DNA of 64,000 bases, taken from NCBI RefSeq assembly GCF_019104745.1, contig NZ_JAHRWL010000001.1:620001-684000 (forward strand), read 5' to 3'. This stretch comes from Thalassococcus arenae. Lineage in GTDB: Bacteria > Pseudomonadota > Alphaproteobacteria > Rhodobacterales > Rhodobacteraceae. Each line of letters starts with the position of its first letter. The stretch's first letter is position 1. Of the stretch, positions 23,123 through 32,202 are shown piece after piece. The notes under the pieces are model-generated. The model was not told the origin of the DNA. It worked only from the letters and a program-made list of their open reading frames with translations, and did not search any database. The position numbers and the translations under genes were made by a program.

Positions 23123-24997
23123 TCAGGTCTTTTCGTGAAAGAACGCGTAGATCCGTTCGGCCAGGGCCGCGCTGACCCCGTCCACCGCCCTGAGATCGGC
23201 CAGGTTCGCGCGGCTCACCGCCTTGGCCGAACCGAAATGCGCCAACAGCGCCCGCTTGCGCGCCGCGCCCACCCCCGGCACATCGTCCAGAGGCGTCGCG
23301 CCCACGGCCTTGGCGCGCTTGGCGCGGTGCGCACCGATGGCAAAGCGATGCGCCTCGTCCCGCAGGCGCTGGATGAAATACAGCACCGGGTCGTTCATCC
23401 GCAGCGCAAAGGGGCGCTGGCCGGGGCGATGGAATTCCTCCTTGCCGGCATCGCGGTCGATGCCCTTGGCGACACCCACCATCGCGATATCCTCGACCCC
23501 GTGTTCGGCCATGATCTGCGCCACCGCGCTGACCTGCCCGGCCCCGCCATCGATCAGCAGCAGATCCGGCCACATCCCCTTTTCGCGATCGGGGTCTTCC
23601 TTGAGCAGGCGGGCGAAGCGACGGGTCAGCACCTCTTTCATCATCCCGAAATCGTCGCCCGGCGTCAGATCCTCGCCGCGGATGTTGAACTTGCGGTACT
23701 GCCCCTTCTCCAGCCCGTCCGGTCCCGCCACGATCATCGCGCCGACGGCGTTGGTCCCCTGGATGTGGCTGTTGTCGTAAACCTCGATCCGTTTCGGCGG
23801 CGCATCCAGGTCGAACGCCTCGGCCAGACCGCGCAGCAGTTTTCCCTGCGTCGCCGTCTCGGCCATCTTGCGCGCCAGGCTTTCGCGGGCGTTGCGCGCG
23901 GCACCGTCGACCAGCTCGGCCTTTTCGCCCCGCCGCGGCACGGCAATCTCGACCTTGCGGCCCAGCTTGCCCGACAGCGCGTCGACCATCAGGTCTTCGT
24001 TCTCGATCCCGTGGCTCAGCAGGATCAGCCGCGGCGGTTCCTTCTGGTCATAGAATTGACCCAGGAAGGCCTCGAGCACCTCGGCCTCGGACACGTCCTC
24101 GCCGACGCGCGGATAGAAATCGCGGTTGCCCCAGTTCTGGTTTGCCCGGATGAAGAAGACCTGCACGCAGGCCTGCCCGCCCTCCATATGCAGCGCGATC
24201 ACATCCGCCTCGGTCACGCCGCGCGGGTTGATCCCTTGCGCGGTCTGCACGGATGTCAGCGCGCGGATACGGTCACGCAGGGCGGCGGCGCGCTCGAATT
24301 CCATGGCCTCGGACGCTTCGGCCATCTGCGCCGCCAGCGTTTCCTGCACACGGGTCGACTTGCCCTCGAGAAAACGCTGCGCGTCGGCCACGTCGGCGGC
24401 GTAGTCGGCTTCGGAGATCTTGCCCACGCAGGGCGCACTGCAGCGCTTGATCTGATACAGCAGGCAGGGTCGCGTGCGGCTGTCGAACATGGAATCCGAA
24501 CAATTGCGCAGCAGGAATGCCTTTTGCAGCTGGTTCAGCGTGCGGTTCACCGCGCCGGCGCTGGCGAAGGGGCCGTAATAGCTGCCCTTGTCCGCCTTGG
24601 CGCCGCGATGCTTGCGGATCTGCGGATAGGCGTGCCCGGTCACCAGGATGTTGGGAAAGCTCTTGTCGTCGCGCAGCAGCACGTTGTAGCGCGGCTTGAG
24701 CTGCTTGATGAGGTTCTGCTCGAGCAGCAGCGCCTCGGTCTCGGTGCGGGTGGTCAGCACCATCATCGACGCGGTTTCCGCGATCATCCGGGCGATGCGC
24801 CGCGAATGCCCCGAAGGTCGCGCATAGTTCGACACGCGGGCCTTCAGATTGCGCGCCTTGCCGACATACAGAACCCGCGCCTGGGCATCGAGCATCCGGT
24901 AGACGCCGGGGCTGCCGTCCAGCGTCTTGACGAAGGCCTGGATGACTTCGGCCCCGGTCGCGACCGGGCTTTCTGGGCTGTTGGAACGTTTGGTCAT
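23123..24997 (-). CDS. uvrC: Excinuclease ABC subunit C (UvrC)
   Basis: A 624-residue nucleotide-excision-repair nuclease that makes both cuts around a lesion bound by UvrAB. Domains in order: GIY-YIG nuclease ([29 protein letters not shown], from about residue 33), a Cys-rich segment ([25 protein letters not shown], about 165-190), a UvrB-interacting UVR domain, the RNase H-like second nuclease ([19 protein letters not shown] and [13 protein letters not shown]), and C-terminal helix-hairpin-helix motifs ([20 protein letters not shown]). Length is normal. The gene is preceded by an AT-richer control region (24998-25306). Confidence 0.97.
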   Translation of the reverse strand: MTKRSNSPESPVATGAEVIQAFVKTLDGSPGVYRMLDAQARVLYVGKARNLKARVSNYARPSGHSRRIARMIAETASMMVLTTRTETEALLLEQNLIKQLKPRYNVLLRDDKSFPNILVTGHAYPQIRKHRGAKADKGSYYGPFASAGAVNRTLNQLQKAFLLRNCSDSMFDSRTRPCLLYQIKRCSAPCVGKISEADYAADVADAQRFLEGKSTRVQETLAAQMAEASEAMEFERAAALRDRIRALTSVQTAQGINPRGVTEADVIALHMEGGQACVQVFFIRANQNWGNRDFYPRVGEDVSEAEVLEAFLGQFYDQKEPPRLILLSHGIENEDLMVDALSGKLGRKVEIAVPRRGEKAELVDGAARNARESLARKMAETATQGKLLRGLAEAFDLDAPPKRIEVYDNSHIQGTNAVGAMIVAGPDGLEKGQYRKFNIRGEDLTPGDDFGMMKEVLTRRFARLLKEDPDREKGMWPDLLLIDGGAGQVSAVAQIMAEHGVEDIAMVGVAKGIDRDAGKEEFHRPGQRPFALRMNDPVLYFIQRLRDEAHRFAIGAHRAKRAKAVGATPLDDVPGVGAARKRALLAHFGSAKAVSRANLADLRAVDGVSAALAERIYAFFHEKT

Positions 24998-25213
24998 GGG
25001 CTCTCGTCCGGCTTGGCTGACATGTTCCCGATTCCCATGCTGCGCTGCAATGCCAAGCGCTTTGGATCAAGCGGTTTTCCATCCACGGCATCTGTGGACA
25101 AGTCTGAGGGCTAAATCCGGTGAGACCGAAATTTTCCTTGTTTTCGGCTGACTTCGCAAGTTTGCCTAATTTTTGGGCAGTATCGCAACGCTTTGATTTT
25201 ACGAAGAAATTAT

Positions 25214-25229
25214 TTTGACGCTCGTCAAA
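25214..25229. promoter_or_regulatory. Inverted repeat upstream of uvrC
   Basis: TTTGACG-CT-CGTCAAA is a perfect dyad, of operator size, in the uvrC upstream region. The protein that might bind it is unknown. Confidence 0.45.
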
Positions 25230-25248
25230 CCGTTGAGTTTCTTGGCCT

Positions 25249-25268
25249 TTTCGTAACGGTTTCGTAAC
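25249..25268 (+). repeat. Tandem TTTCGTAAC direct repeat
   Basis: Two identical nonamers (25249-25257 and 25260-25268) spaced one helical turn apart, in the same AT-richer stretch. The arrangement resembles a tandem activator or repressor site. Confidence 0.45.
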
Positions 25269-25306
25269 ACCCGTTAAGCCGGTGCAAAACTTGACGCTGC
25301 GGCACA

Positions 25307-26098
25307 TCATTCGACGCCCAGCACGTCCGGCGTCTCCCAGGCCAGGTGCTGGCCGCCATCGATGCACAGCAGCTGTCCCGTGACGCCCGGCGCGTCCAGG
25401 AAATAGCCCAGGGCGGCGGTGATGTCGGCGGGATTGGCGCCGCGGCCGAGCACGGTCGCCGCGCGCTGCCGGGCAAAGTGATCCTCGCTCTGGCGACCGC
25501 CCCGCAGCGTCGGCCCCGGGCCGATGGCGTTCACCCGGATGCGCGGCGCCAGGGCCTGAGCGGTGGTCCGCGTCATCGCCCAAAGCCCCATCTTGGCAAT
25601 GGTGTAGGTCATGAATTCCGGCGTCAGCTTGCGCACCCGCTGGTCGATCATGTTGACGATCAGCCCCTGCGCGACGGGCTCTCCGGCTGCATCCGCCACC
25701 GGTTCCGGGCATTGTCCGGCCAGCGCCTGGGTCAGCACGAACGGCGCGCGCAGGTTGCTTTCCAGATGCCGGTCCCAGCTTTCGCGGGTCGCGCTCGCCA
25801 CGGTGTCGTATTCGAAGATCGACGCGTTGTTGACCAGCACGGTCAGCGGCCCGCCGAGGGCGTTCACCGCATCGGGCATCAGCCCCTGAACCTGCGCCTC
25901 GTCCAGCAGGTCGGCCTGCACCGCCGCGGCGCGGCGGCCCATCGCCTCGATCTCGGCCACCACCGCCTGCGCCGCATCGCCGGAACTGCTGAAATGCACC
26001 GCCACGTCGAAGCCGCGTTCGGCCAGAAACAACGCCATCGCGCGGCCCAGCCGCTTGCCTGCGCCCGTCACCAGCGCCCGTTTCACCATGTCCGCCAT
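25307..26098 (-). CDS. SDR family oxidoreductase, pteridine-reductase-like
   Basis: A 263-residue NADPH-type short-chain dehydrogenase. The cofactor motif TGAGKRLGRAMALFLAERG (Arg after Lys, as in pteridine reductases and FolM) is at residues 10-28; NNASIF at about 90 and YTIAKMGLWAMTR (catalytic Tyr and Lys, about 170) follow. The TGxxKRLG and NNAS combination points to the PTR1/FolM group that reduces dihydropterins, but other substrates are possible. ATG 26098 is preceded by GGAGG. The upstream antiporter gene ends 11 bases earlier, so the genes are probably one transcript. Confidence 0.8.
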   Translation of the reverse strand: MADMVKRALVTGAGKRLGRAMALFLAERGFDVAVHFSSSGDAAQAVVAEIEAMGRRAAAVQADLLDEAQVQGLMPDAVNALGGPLTVLVNNASIFEYDTVASATRESWDRHLESNLRAPFVLTQALAGQCPEPVADAAGEPVAQGLIVNMIDQRVRKLTPEFMTYTIAKMGLWAMTRTTAQALAPRIRVNAIGPGPTLRGGRQSEDHFARQRAATVLGRGANPADITAALGYFLDAPGVTGQLLCIDGGQHLAWETPDVLGVE

Positions 26099-26109
26099 TC
26101 CCGCCTCCG

Positions 26110-27057
26110 TCAGCTCAGCACGACGGCAACATAGCCCAGATACAGCGCAGACAAGATCACGCCCCAGACCCGGTTCAGATCCTGCCGCAGGAAGACGAAG
26201 GGCAGCATCAGCAGCGACGCCGCCAGCATGACCCAAAGATCGAATTCCAGAAAGGACGACGCCACCGGCATCGGCGCGATCAGCGACGCGACCCCGATGA
26301 TGGCCAGCAGGTTGAACATGTTCGACCCGATCACGTTGCCCAGGGCCACGTCGGCCTGACGCCGGATCGCCGCCATGACCGTCGTGGCCAGTTCCGGCAG
26401 CGACGTGCCGAGCGCCACCAGCGTCAGCCCGATCACCTCGTCCGACACGCCATACATGCGGGCGATCTCGCTGGCGCTGTCGACCAGCAGGTCGGCGCCC
26501 AACGGCAAACCGATCAGTCCCAACGCAAGGTAAAGCGCGATCTTCCAGGTCGCCATGTCCGGGTCGGCGCCCTCGGGGTCTTCCAGGTCTTCTTCCAGGT
26601 CGCCCGCCCGCTTGTGGGCCAGCGCATCGCGCAGGTTGTCACCCAGGATCAGGCCAAGCGTCACAAGCAGGACAATGCCCGCGATCCAGTCGAACACGCC
26701 GCGAAAGGCCAGCGCGATGAACAGCACCGAGGCCGCCAGCATCACCACATAGCTCTTGCGGCTGTCGCAATGGCTGGTGTGCATCACCGCGATCAGCGCC
26801 GGGATGCCCAAGACAAGCAGCACGTTGGCGGTGTTCGACCCCACCACGTTGCCCACCGCGATCCCCGGCACGCCTTCCAGCGCGGCCTGGATCGAGATCA
26901 GCAGTTCCGGCGCCGAAGTGCCGAAGGCGACGATGGTCAGGCTCACGATCAGCGCCGGGATGCCCACCCGCAGCGCCAGGTTGACCGCGCCCTTGACCAG
27001 CGCATCGCCGGCCAGCAGCAGGATCACCAGGCCCAGGGCAGCATAGGCAAAGACCAT
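26110..27057 (-). CDS. Calcium/sodium antiporter family protein (CaCA, YrbG-like)
   Basis: A 315-residue inner-membrane cation exchanger. Two inverted halves each carry the alpha-repeat: FGTSAPELLISIQAALEGVPGIAVGNVVGSNTANVLLVLG (about 45-85) and LGTSLPELATTVMAAIRRQADVALGNVIGSNMFNLLAIIG (about 215-255). Acidic residues in the repeats bind Ca2+ or Na+. An acidic cytoplasmic loop (RAGDLEEDLEDPEGADPD) separates the halves. It lies in a same-strand run sppA - small zinc-ribbon protein - antiporter - SDR with gaps of only 1 to 11 bases. Confidence 0.93.
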   Translation of the reverse strand: MVFAYAALGLVILLLAGDALVKGAVNLALRVGIPALIVSLTIVAFGTSAPELLISIQAALEGVPGIAVGNVVGSNTANVLLVLGIPALIAVMHTSHCDSRKSYVVMLAASVLFIALAFRGVFDWIAGIVLLVTLGLILGDNLRDALAHKRAGDLEEDLEDPEGADPDMATWKIALYLALGLIGLPLGADLLVDSASEIARMYGVSDEVIGLTLVALGTSLPELATTVMAAIRRQADVALGNVIGSNMFNLLAIIGVASLIAPMPVASSFLEFDLWVMLAASLLMLPFVFLRQDLNRVWGVILSALYLGYVAVVLS

Positions 27058-27060
27058 CGC

Positions 27061-27231
27061 TCAGGCCTTCCCATCGCAATCGCACGGGCCCTTGCCGATG
27101 CGGAACCGGCCGCATTTGGGACAGCGCGTGCCGACATGCCGGGCGTTTTTCGGCAGCAGCAACCGCAGCTTGCCGAACATGGCCAGCACCGCGATGAAGA
27201 CCAGAAACAGAGCGACGATCTTGCTCAGCAC
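27061..27231 (-). CDS. Small membrane protein with C-terminal zinc ribbon (56 aa)
   Basis: A 56-residue protein: one N-terminal membrane helix (IVALFLVFIAVLAMFG), a basic stretch (KLRLLLPKNARHVG), and a short Cys cluster CPKCGRFRIGKGPCDC able to bind one zinc. The start is GTG at 27231, one base after the sppA stop, so translation is coupled; a longer upstream frame overlaps sppA and looks like shadow sequence. The protein ends three bases before the antiporter start. Function unknown. The tight packing on both sides argues it is a real gene. Confidence 0.75.
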   Translation of the reverse strand: MLSKIVALFLVFIAVLAMFGKLRLLLPKNARHVGTRCPKCGRFRIGKGPCDCDGKA

Positions 27232-27232
27232 G

Positions 27233-28030
27233 TCACAGCCCGAACCGCGCGTATTCCGCGCGTTCCTCGATTTCGGCCAACCCGTCGCGCACCAGCGCCG
27301 CACCGATCCGCGGCAGCCAGGGTCGGCGCTGGTCGTAGCGGCGCAGCCTCACCTTGTCGCCGAAGCGGTCCTTCAGCACCGCGTCGATCTGGCCGATCCC
27401 GTCCGCCAATCCGACCTCGACCGCCGATTGCCCGATCCACACCTCGCCGGTGAACAGGTCCGGATCGTCGGCCAGCCTGGGGCCGCGGCGCGCCTTGATC
27501 TGGGCGATGAAATTTTCGTGCAACTGTCCCAGCAAGCGGTTCAGCCGCGCCACGTCTTCTTCCTTTTCGGGACGGAACGGGTCGAGCATCGACTTGGATT
27601 TTCCGGCGGTGTGCACCCGCCGCTCGATTCCCTGGCGCTGCAGGAAGACATGCGCGCCGAACCCGGCCGAGATCACGCCGATCGAGCCCAGGATCGAACT
27701 GGCATCGGCGAAAACCTCGTCCGCGCTGGACGCCAGCCAGTACCCGCCCGAAGCCGCCACATCCTCGACGAAAGCCAGCACCGGCACGCCGGTTTCCTCG
27801 GACAGACGGCGTATCCGCCCCCCGATGAGCGAGGATTGCACCGGCGATCCGCCGGGCGAATTGATCTCCAGCGCCACGGCCTTCGGCTTGCCCTTGCGGA
27901 ACGCCCGCTCAAGCAGAGGCGCCACGCTGCGGTCGCTCAGACCGCCCCGGCCCGCCATGCCGATGGCCCCCTGCAGGCGCACGACCGACACGACCGGACC
28001 GGCCGACAAGAAGGGGATCCATCGTTTCAT
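27233..28030 (-). CDS. sppA: S49 family signal peptide peptidase (SppA-like)
   Basis: A 265-residue S49 serine protease that degrades cleaved signal peptides in the membrane. Conserved elements are VALEINSPGGSPVQSSLI (about 55-72), the nucleophile Ser in EDVAASGGYWLASSADEVFA (about 95-115), ILGSIGVISAGF, and a Lys-containing stretch GKSKSMLDPF at the distance expected for the catalytic lysine of single-domain SppA. Size matches the short archaeal/Bacillus type. The N-terminus MKRWIPFLSAGPVVSVVRLQG has only a weak hydrophobic anchor. ATG 28030 chosen; sequence further upstream is not protein-like. Confidence 0.9.
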   Translation of the reverse strand: MKRWIPFLSAGPVVSVVRLQGAIGMAGRGGLSDRSVAPLLERAFRKGKPKAVALEINSPGGSPVQSSLIGGRIRRLSEETGVPVLAFVEDVAASGGYWLASSADEVFADASSILGSIGVISAGFGAHVFLQRQGIERRVHTAGKSKSMLDPFRPEKEEDVARLNRLLGQLHENFIAQIKARRGPRLADDPDLFTGEVWIGQSAVEVGLADGIGQIDAVLKDRFGDKVRLRRYDQRRPWLPRIGAALVRDGLAEIEERAEYARFGL

Positions 28031-28232
28031 GCTGCGCCATGTAGAATGTGCGCCCGCGACAAACAAGGCGTGCCCGGAAAGAACCGGCCCCTGTGCCATT
28101 CCCACCGCATCGCTTCGCCTGGCCCGGAATATCCCGGAAGAGGTCCGGGCAGGGCCGGTCCACCCCGGTCTGCGCGAGCGCAGAAAGGGATGATGCGCGC
28201 CGCAGGCGCTCCGCCGCGGCGACACGGCACGG

Positions 28233-30422
28233 TCAAAAGAAACTCTGCGGGTCTATGTCGATGGCCAGCCGCAGATCGCCCTTCAGGCGCAGCGGCGCAA
28301 CCCATTCGGCCAGCGCCGGCTGCAGCGCCACGCCCCGGGGGGCCTTGACCAGCAGCCGCACCCGGTGCCGACCGCGCACCCGCGCCACCGGCGCCGCGGC
28401 AGGGCCGAAGACCTGCGCGCCGGCCCGCCGCAGCGCGCCGTCGTTGCGCGCCAGCGTATTGCCCAGGTCGAACACCTGCCCGACATCGCCGCCCGACAAG
28501 ATGATCCCCGCCAGCCGGCCATAGGGCGGCATGCCCGCCGCCAGCCGCTCTCCCGCCTCGGCGCGCCAGAACGCCTCCTCGTCGCCCGACAGGATAGCCC
28601 GGATCACCGGGTGTTCGGGCTGGTAGGTCTGCAACAGCGCCAGCCCGGGCTTTTCGGCCCGGCCCGCGCGCCCCGCCACCTGCCGCATCAGCTGGAACGT
28701 CCGCTCTGCGGCGCGCAGGTCCGATCCCTGCAACCCCAGATCCGCGTCGATCACCCCCACCAGGGTCAGCAATGGAAAGTTGTGCCCCTTGGCCACCAGC
28801 TGCGTACCGATCACGATATCCGCGCCGCCCGCCGCGATCGCCTCGATCTCGGCCTTCAATTGCCGCGCGGTGCCGTACATGTCCGACGACAGCACCGCGA
28901 TTCGCGCCTCAGGAAACAACGCGCGCGCCTCCTCGGCCAGGCGTTCCACGCCCGGGCCCACGGCGGCCAGCCGGTCTTCGGCGTCGCAGGCGGGGCAGCG
29001 CTCGGGGATGGGCTTGCTCTCGCCGCACTGGTGGCAGACCAGGCGCTTCAGGAACCGGTGCTCGACCATCCGTGCATCGCATTGGTCGCAGCCCACCTGG
29101 TGCCCGCAGGCCCGGCACAGCGTCACCGGCGCATAGCCGCGGCGGTTGAGGAACAGCAGCGCCTGTTCGCCCGCCGCGATCCGCGTCTCGACCGCGCGGG
29201 CCAGCGTGGCCGAGATCCAGCGATCCGACGGCAGATCCTCGCCGCGCATGTCCAGGCTGCGCATCTCGGGCATCACCGCCGGTCCGAACCGCGCGGTCAG
29301 GTCCAGCCGCTCGTACTTGCCCGCGTCGGCATTGGCCCAGCTCTCCAGCGACGGCGTGGCCGAAGCCAGCACCACCCGCGCCCCGTTCAGCGAGGCCCGC
29401 AGCACCGCCATGTCGCGGGCGTTGTACAAGACCCCGTCCTCCTGCTTGTAGGACGGGTCGTGTTCCTCGTCGACGACGATCAGCCCCAGCCGCTGGAACG
29501 GCAGGAACAGCGCCGAACGCGCGCCGACGACCAGCTGCGCCTGACCTTCGGCCACCATTTTCCAGGTCCGCCGCCGCTCGGTCATGGTGACGCCGGAATG
29601 CCATTCCGCCGGCCGCGCGCCAAAGCGCGCCTCGACCCGGGTCAGGAATTCCGCGGTCAGAGCGATTTCGGGCAGCAGCACCAGCGCCTGCCGGCCCATC
29701 CGCAACGCCTCGGCCACCGCCTCCAGATAAACCTCGGTCTTGCCCGAGCCGGTCACCCCCTTCAGCAGGACAGTGCCGTAATCCCCGCTGCGGCTGCCCG
29801 CGCGCAACCGCGCCGCCGCCGCCGCCTGGTCGTCGGTCAGCGCCTTGCCGGGCAGGTCGGGGTCAAGACGCGGAAAGGCCGTGTCGCGGGGGCTGTCCTC
29901 CTCGCGGATGGCGCCGGTCTTGACCAACCCCTTCACGACCGACGGCGTCACCCCCGCCGCCTCGGCCAGCTCGCCCAGGGTCAGCGCCAGCCCGCCCATC
30001 TCGCGCGCCGCGTCCAGCACCCGGGTCCGCGCCTCGGTCATCCGCAGCGGCTGGCCCTCGCCCAGCCGGTAGACCTTGCGCATCGACGGCGGATCGCCCA
30101 GCCCCGGGACACGGGTCGCCAGCCGCAGCATCGCCGGCATCGGCGTCAGCGTATAGGCCCCGGCGCGCTCCAGGAACGCGCGCATCTCCGGTGTCATCGG
30201 CGGCGCATCCAGCACCCGGATCACCGGGCGCAGCCGGGCGGCGTCGAAATCGCCTTCGCCCGGCCCCCAGACCACACCGGTCACCTTGCGCGGACCCAGA
30301 GGCACCTCGACGAAGGCGCCAAGTCGGCAGCCGCCCTCGGGCGCGCGGTAATCCAGCACCCGGCCCAACGGCTGCGTGGTCAGCACGCCGACCCGCGCGT
30401 CCTCCTCGAAGAACTCCTGCAT
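28233..30422 (-). CDS. priA: Primosomal protein N' / replication restart helicase PriA
   Basis: A 729-residue superfamily 2 DNA helicase that reloads the replisome at stalled forks. Order: N-terminal 3'-DNA-binding domain (ARVGVLTTQPLGRVLDYRAPEG), winged helix, Walker A GVTGSGKTEVYL (about 220), DEEH box VVDEEHDPSYKQ, motif III ASATPSLES, a zinc-binding insert with paired cysteines (CRACGHQVGCDQCDARM...CHQCGESKPIPERCPACD), and helicase C-terminal VIGTQLVAKGHNFP. The frame stays open for another 400 codons upstream, antisense to fsa, but similarity starts at ATG 30422. It is divergent from fsa. Confidence 0.96.
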   Translation of the reverse strand: MQEFFEEDARVGVLTTQPLGRVLDYRAPEGGCRLGAFVEVPLGPRKVTGVVWGPGEGDFDAARLRPVIRVLDAPPMTPEMRAFLERAGAYTLTPMPAMLRLATRVPGLGDPPSMRKVYRLGEGQPLRMTEARTRVLDAAREMGGLALTLGELAEAAGVTPSVVKGLVKTGAIREEDSPRDTAFPRLDPDLPGKALTDDQAAAAARLRAGSRSGDYGTVLLKGVTGSGKTEVYLEAVAEALRMGRQALVLLPEIALTAEFLTRVEARFGARPAEWHSGVTMTERRRTWKMVAEGQAQLVVGARSALFLPFQRLGLIVVDEEHDPSYKQEDGVLYNARDMAVLRASLNGARVVLASATPSLESWANADAGKYERLDLTARFGPAVMPEMRSLDMRGEDLPSDRWISATLARAVETRIAAGEQALLFLNRRGYAPVTLCRACGHQVGCDQCDARMVEHRFLKRLVCHQCGESKPIPERCPACDAEDRLAAVGPGVERLAEEARALFPEARIAVLSSDMYGTARQLKAEIEAIAAGGADIVIGTQLVAKGHNFPLLTLVGVIDADLGLQGSDLRAAERTFQLMRQVAGRAGRAEKPGLALLQTYQPEHPVIRAILSGDEEAFWRAEAGERLAAGMPPYGRLAGIILSGGDVGQVFDLGNTLARNDGALRRAGAQVFGPAAAPVARVRGRHRVRLLVKAPRGVALQPALAEWVAPLRLKGDLRLAIDIDPQSFF

Positions 30423-30524
30423 CGTCCCCTTTGGTGTTAGCGCAAACTGAACGGGGCTTCCGGCGCCCTGCCTTCTGGGGTATGACACCCGCAACCGATA
30501 GCCAAGCCGGGAGCGCGTGAGCCC

Positions 30525-31178
30525 ATGAAATTCTTCGTAGACACCGCAGAAATCGACGCCATCGCCGAGTTGAACGCCCTCGGCATGGTCGATGGCGTCA
30601 CCACCAACCCCTCGCTGATCAAGAAATCCGGCCGCGACATCCTCGAGGTCACGAAAGAGATCTGCGACCTCGTCGACGGCCCGGTCTCTGCCGAGGTCGT
30701 CGCGCTCGACGCCGACGCGATGATCGCCGAGGGCCGCAAACTGGCCGCCATCGCCGAGAACATCGCCGTCAAGGTGCCGCTGACCTGGGACGGGCTGAAG
30801 GCCTGCAAGGTTCTGTCCGGCGAAGGCAAGATGGTCAATGTCACGCTGTGCTTCACCGCCAACCAGGCCCTGCTGGCGGCCAAGGCCGGCGCCACCTTCA
30901 TCTCGCCCTTCATCGGGCGACTGGACGATCTGAACATGGACGGGCTCGACCTGATCGCCGATATCCGCCAGATCTATGACAATTACGGCTTCGAAACCCA
31001 GGTGCTGGCCGCCTCGATCCGGTCGGCCAACCACATGTCGGAATGCGCCAAGATCGGCGCCGACGTGGCCACCGCGCCGCCGGGTGTCATCAAGGCGATG
31101 GCCAACCACGTGCTGACCGACAAGGGCCTCGCGCAATTCGTCGAGGACGCCAAGGCCGCCGGCATCAAGATCGTCTGA
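30525..31178 (+). CDS. fsa: Fructose-6-phosphate aldolase / TalC-type transaldolase
   Basis: A 217-residue small transaldolase-family enzyme. [36 protein letters not shown] is the family opening. The Schiff-base lysine lies in [15 protein letters not shown] (about residue 86), and [14 protein letters not shown] and [11 protein letters not shown] are conserved. Members catalyse either transaldolase chemistry in the pentose phosphate pathway or aldol cleavage of fructose-6-phosphate; roseobacter enzymes are usually annotated Fsa/TalC and the two activities are hard to separate by sequence. It is followed by an inverted-repeat structure that may terminate transcription. Confidence 0.93.
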   Translation: MKFFVDTAEIDAIAELNALGMVDGVTTNPSLIKKSGRDILEVTKEICDLVDGPVSAEVVALDADAMIAEGRKLAAIAENIAVKVPLTWDGLKACKVLSGEGKMVNVTLCFTANQALLAAKAGATFISPFIGRLDDLNMDGLDLIADIRQIYDNYGFETQVLAASIRSANHMSECAKIGADVATAPPGVIKAMANHVLTDKGLAQFVEDAKAAGIKIV

Positions 31179-31212
31179 GAGGTCTGCGAGGGGCCAGCCC
31201 CTCGCGCTCCCC

Positions 31213-31286
31213 GGCGTATTGGGAAAAGAGAAGAACAGGGGTCTTGGCGCGCCGCCGTGTCCCTTCTTCTCTTTGAAAAATACGCC
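31213..31286. repeat. Inverted pair of the dispersed intergenic repeat (copies 3 and 4)
   Basis: Left arm 31213-31241 (GGCGTATT, GGGA, AAAGAGAAGAA) and right arm 31261-31286 (CCCTTCTTCTCTTT, GAAA, AATACGCC) are inverse complements except for a four-base internal mismatch. They enclose a GC-rich loop containing GGCGCGCC. The arms are the same element found singly at 1998 and 10167. As RNA this would be a long stem 35 bases after the fsa stop and could act as a bidirectional terminator. Confidence 0.75.
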
Positions 31287-31332
31287 TGCGACCCACCTGT
31301 CGGACCGCGCTTCGCTGGTCAGGCGCGCGATT

Positions 31333-31354
31333 GTAGGGCGGGGTTTACCCCGCC
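31333..31354 (+). repeat. REP palindrome, copy 1 (isolated)
   Basis: Head GTAG followed by GGCGGGGT-TT-ACCCCGCC. It is the same element as those around the RAYT gene 14 kb away, with the loop TT instead of TC. It lies 47 bases after the inverted repeat behind fsa and just before the 3' end of the DUF6206-like gene. Confidence 0.85.
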
Positions 31355-31360
31355 ATCCCG

Positions 31361-32194
31361 TCACACGTTCGGTTCGCCCTGCAATCCCATCAGCTTGCGG
31401 AACCCGGTCCAGATCGCCGGCAGGCGCGGCGGCTCCTGCATTCCGGCGAGCGCCTCGTCGGCCCAACGCGGCATGGCGCGCGTCGCGAAATCGCGGCCCC
31501 AGTCCAGGTAGTCCGCCGCGAATTCCGGCCGCAGCCGGCAGGCCGACCCCACCAGGCCCACCAGCGTTTCGGGCGCCGAATACCATTCGTCCTGGATCGC
31601 CGTCACGCGCCACCGGATCAGCGGCCCGACCAGCCGCATCAGCCGCTTGTCCGAGAACTGCAGCAGCATCCGGCCCATTTCATCGCGCGAATAGTGGATC
31701 AGCGGCGGAAAGGTGTCGAAGAACACCGCGCGGCCATCGACGATGGCGAAGTTGCGGATCGACGGGTGAAAGCCGATGCGCGTCTCGATCCGGTCGGCAT
31801 GGTTCCAGAAGGTGGCGATCACCTCGCCCGCGGCCTGCATCATCGCCAGCGTCTCGTCGCGGGTCCCGCGTTGCATCAACGGTCGCATCAGCGCCGTCTC
31901 GGGCAGCGCCTGCTGCACGATCACCGGCACGCGCCCGCCCGCCCGCGGCAAGAGCACGAATTCGGTCTGGGGCAGCGGCACGCCGGTGCGGCGCAGGGCG
32001 TCGGCATAATCGTCGTGGCAGCGCGCCAGCCGGTCCAGCGCCGCGCCGTCGGGCAGGCCGCGATAGACCTTGATCACCTTGTCGGCGAAAGGGCCGTCGG
32101 TGGGCCGGAACGGCGCGCAGAAATACCCCAGGCGCGACACCGGTTCGCCGGTATGGGATTCGATGGTTTCGGCTAGTGCCGTCAGATCGGTCAT
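31361..32194 (-). CDS. Conserved hypothetical protein, possibly DUF6206 family
   Basis: A 277-residue soluble protein. From memory its length and sequence style fit a Rhodobacterales family annotated DUF6206, but I cannot confirm this. Visible stretches include GYFCAPFRPTDGPFADKVIKVYRGLP (residues about 22-48), FVLLPRAGGRVPVIVQQALP, and RIGFHPSIRNFAIVDGRAVFFDTFPPLIHYSRDEMGRML (about 140-178). The 'H-x-x-x-x-N...VFFDTFPP' pattern recalls the HxD/DFG-like core of aminoglycoside-phosphotransferase folds, so it may be a distant kinase-like protein. It begins eight bases after the parA stop, so the two are likely co-transcribed. Confidence 0.7.
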   Translation of the reverse strand: MTDLTALAETIESHTGEPVSRLGYFCAPFRPTDGPFADKVIKVYRGLPDGAALDRLARCHDDYADALRRTGVPLPQTEFVLLPRAGGRVPVIVQQALPETALMRPLMQRGTRDETLAMMQAAGEVIATFWNHADRIETRIGFHPSIRNFAIVDGRAVFFDTFPPLIHYSRDEMGRMLLQFSDKRLMRLVGPLIRWRVTAIQDEWYSAPETLVGLVGSACRLRPEFAADYLDWGRDFATRAMPRWADEALAGMQEPPRLPAIWTGFRKLMGLQGEPNV

Positions 32195-32202
32195 GCCCCG
32201 CT

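Larger units (their letters stand above)
24998..25306. other. AT-richer intergenic region upstream of uvrC
   Basis: No gene is visible. It is noticeably less GC-rich than its surroundings. It contains a perfect 7-bp inverted repeat (25214-25229), a 9-bp direct repeat with an 11-bp period (25249-25268), and a one-mismatch DnaA-box-like nonamer (TGTGGACAA, 25093-25101). It must hold the uvrC promoter, reading leftward. I found no LexA-type direct repeat (GAAC/GTTC spaced by seven). Confidence 0.5.

Noticed and set aside
25093-25101. DnaA box near uvrC (TGTGGACAA)
   Set aside because: One mismatch at a conserved position and no further boxes; probably chance.
30423-31613. Upstream extension of priA by about 400 codons
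   Set aside because: The extension is antisense to fsa and not PriA-like. PriA similarity starts at ATG 30422.
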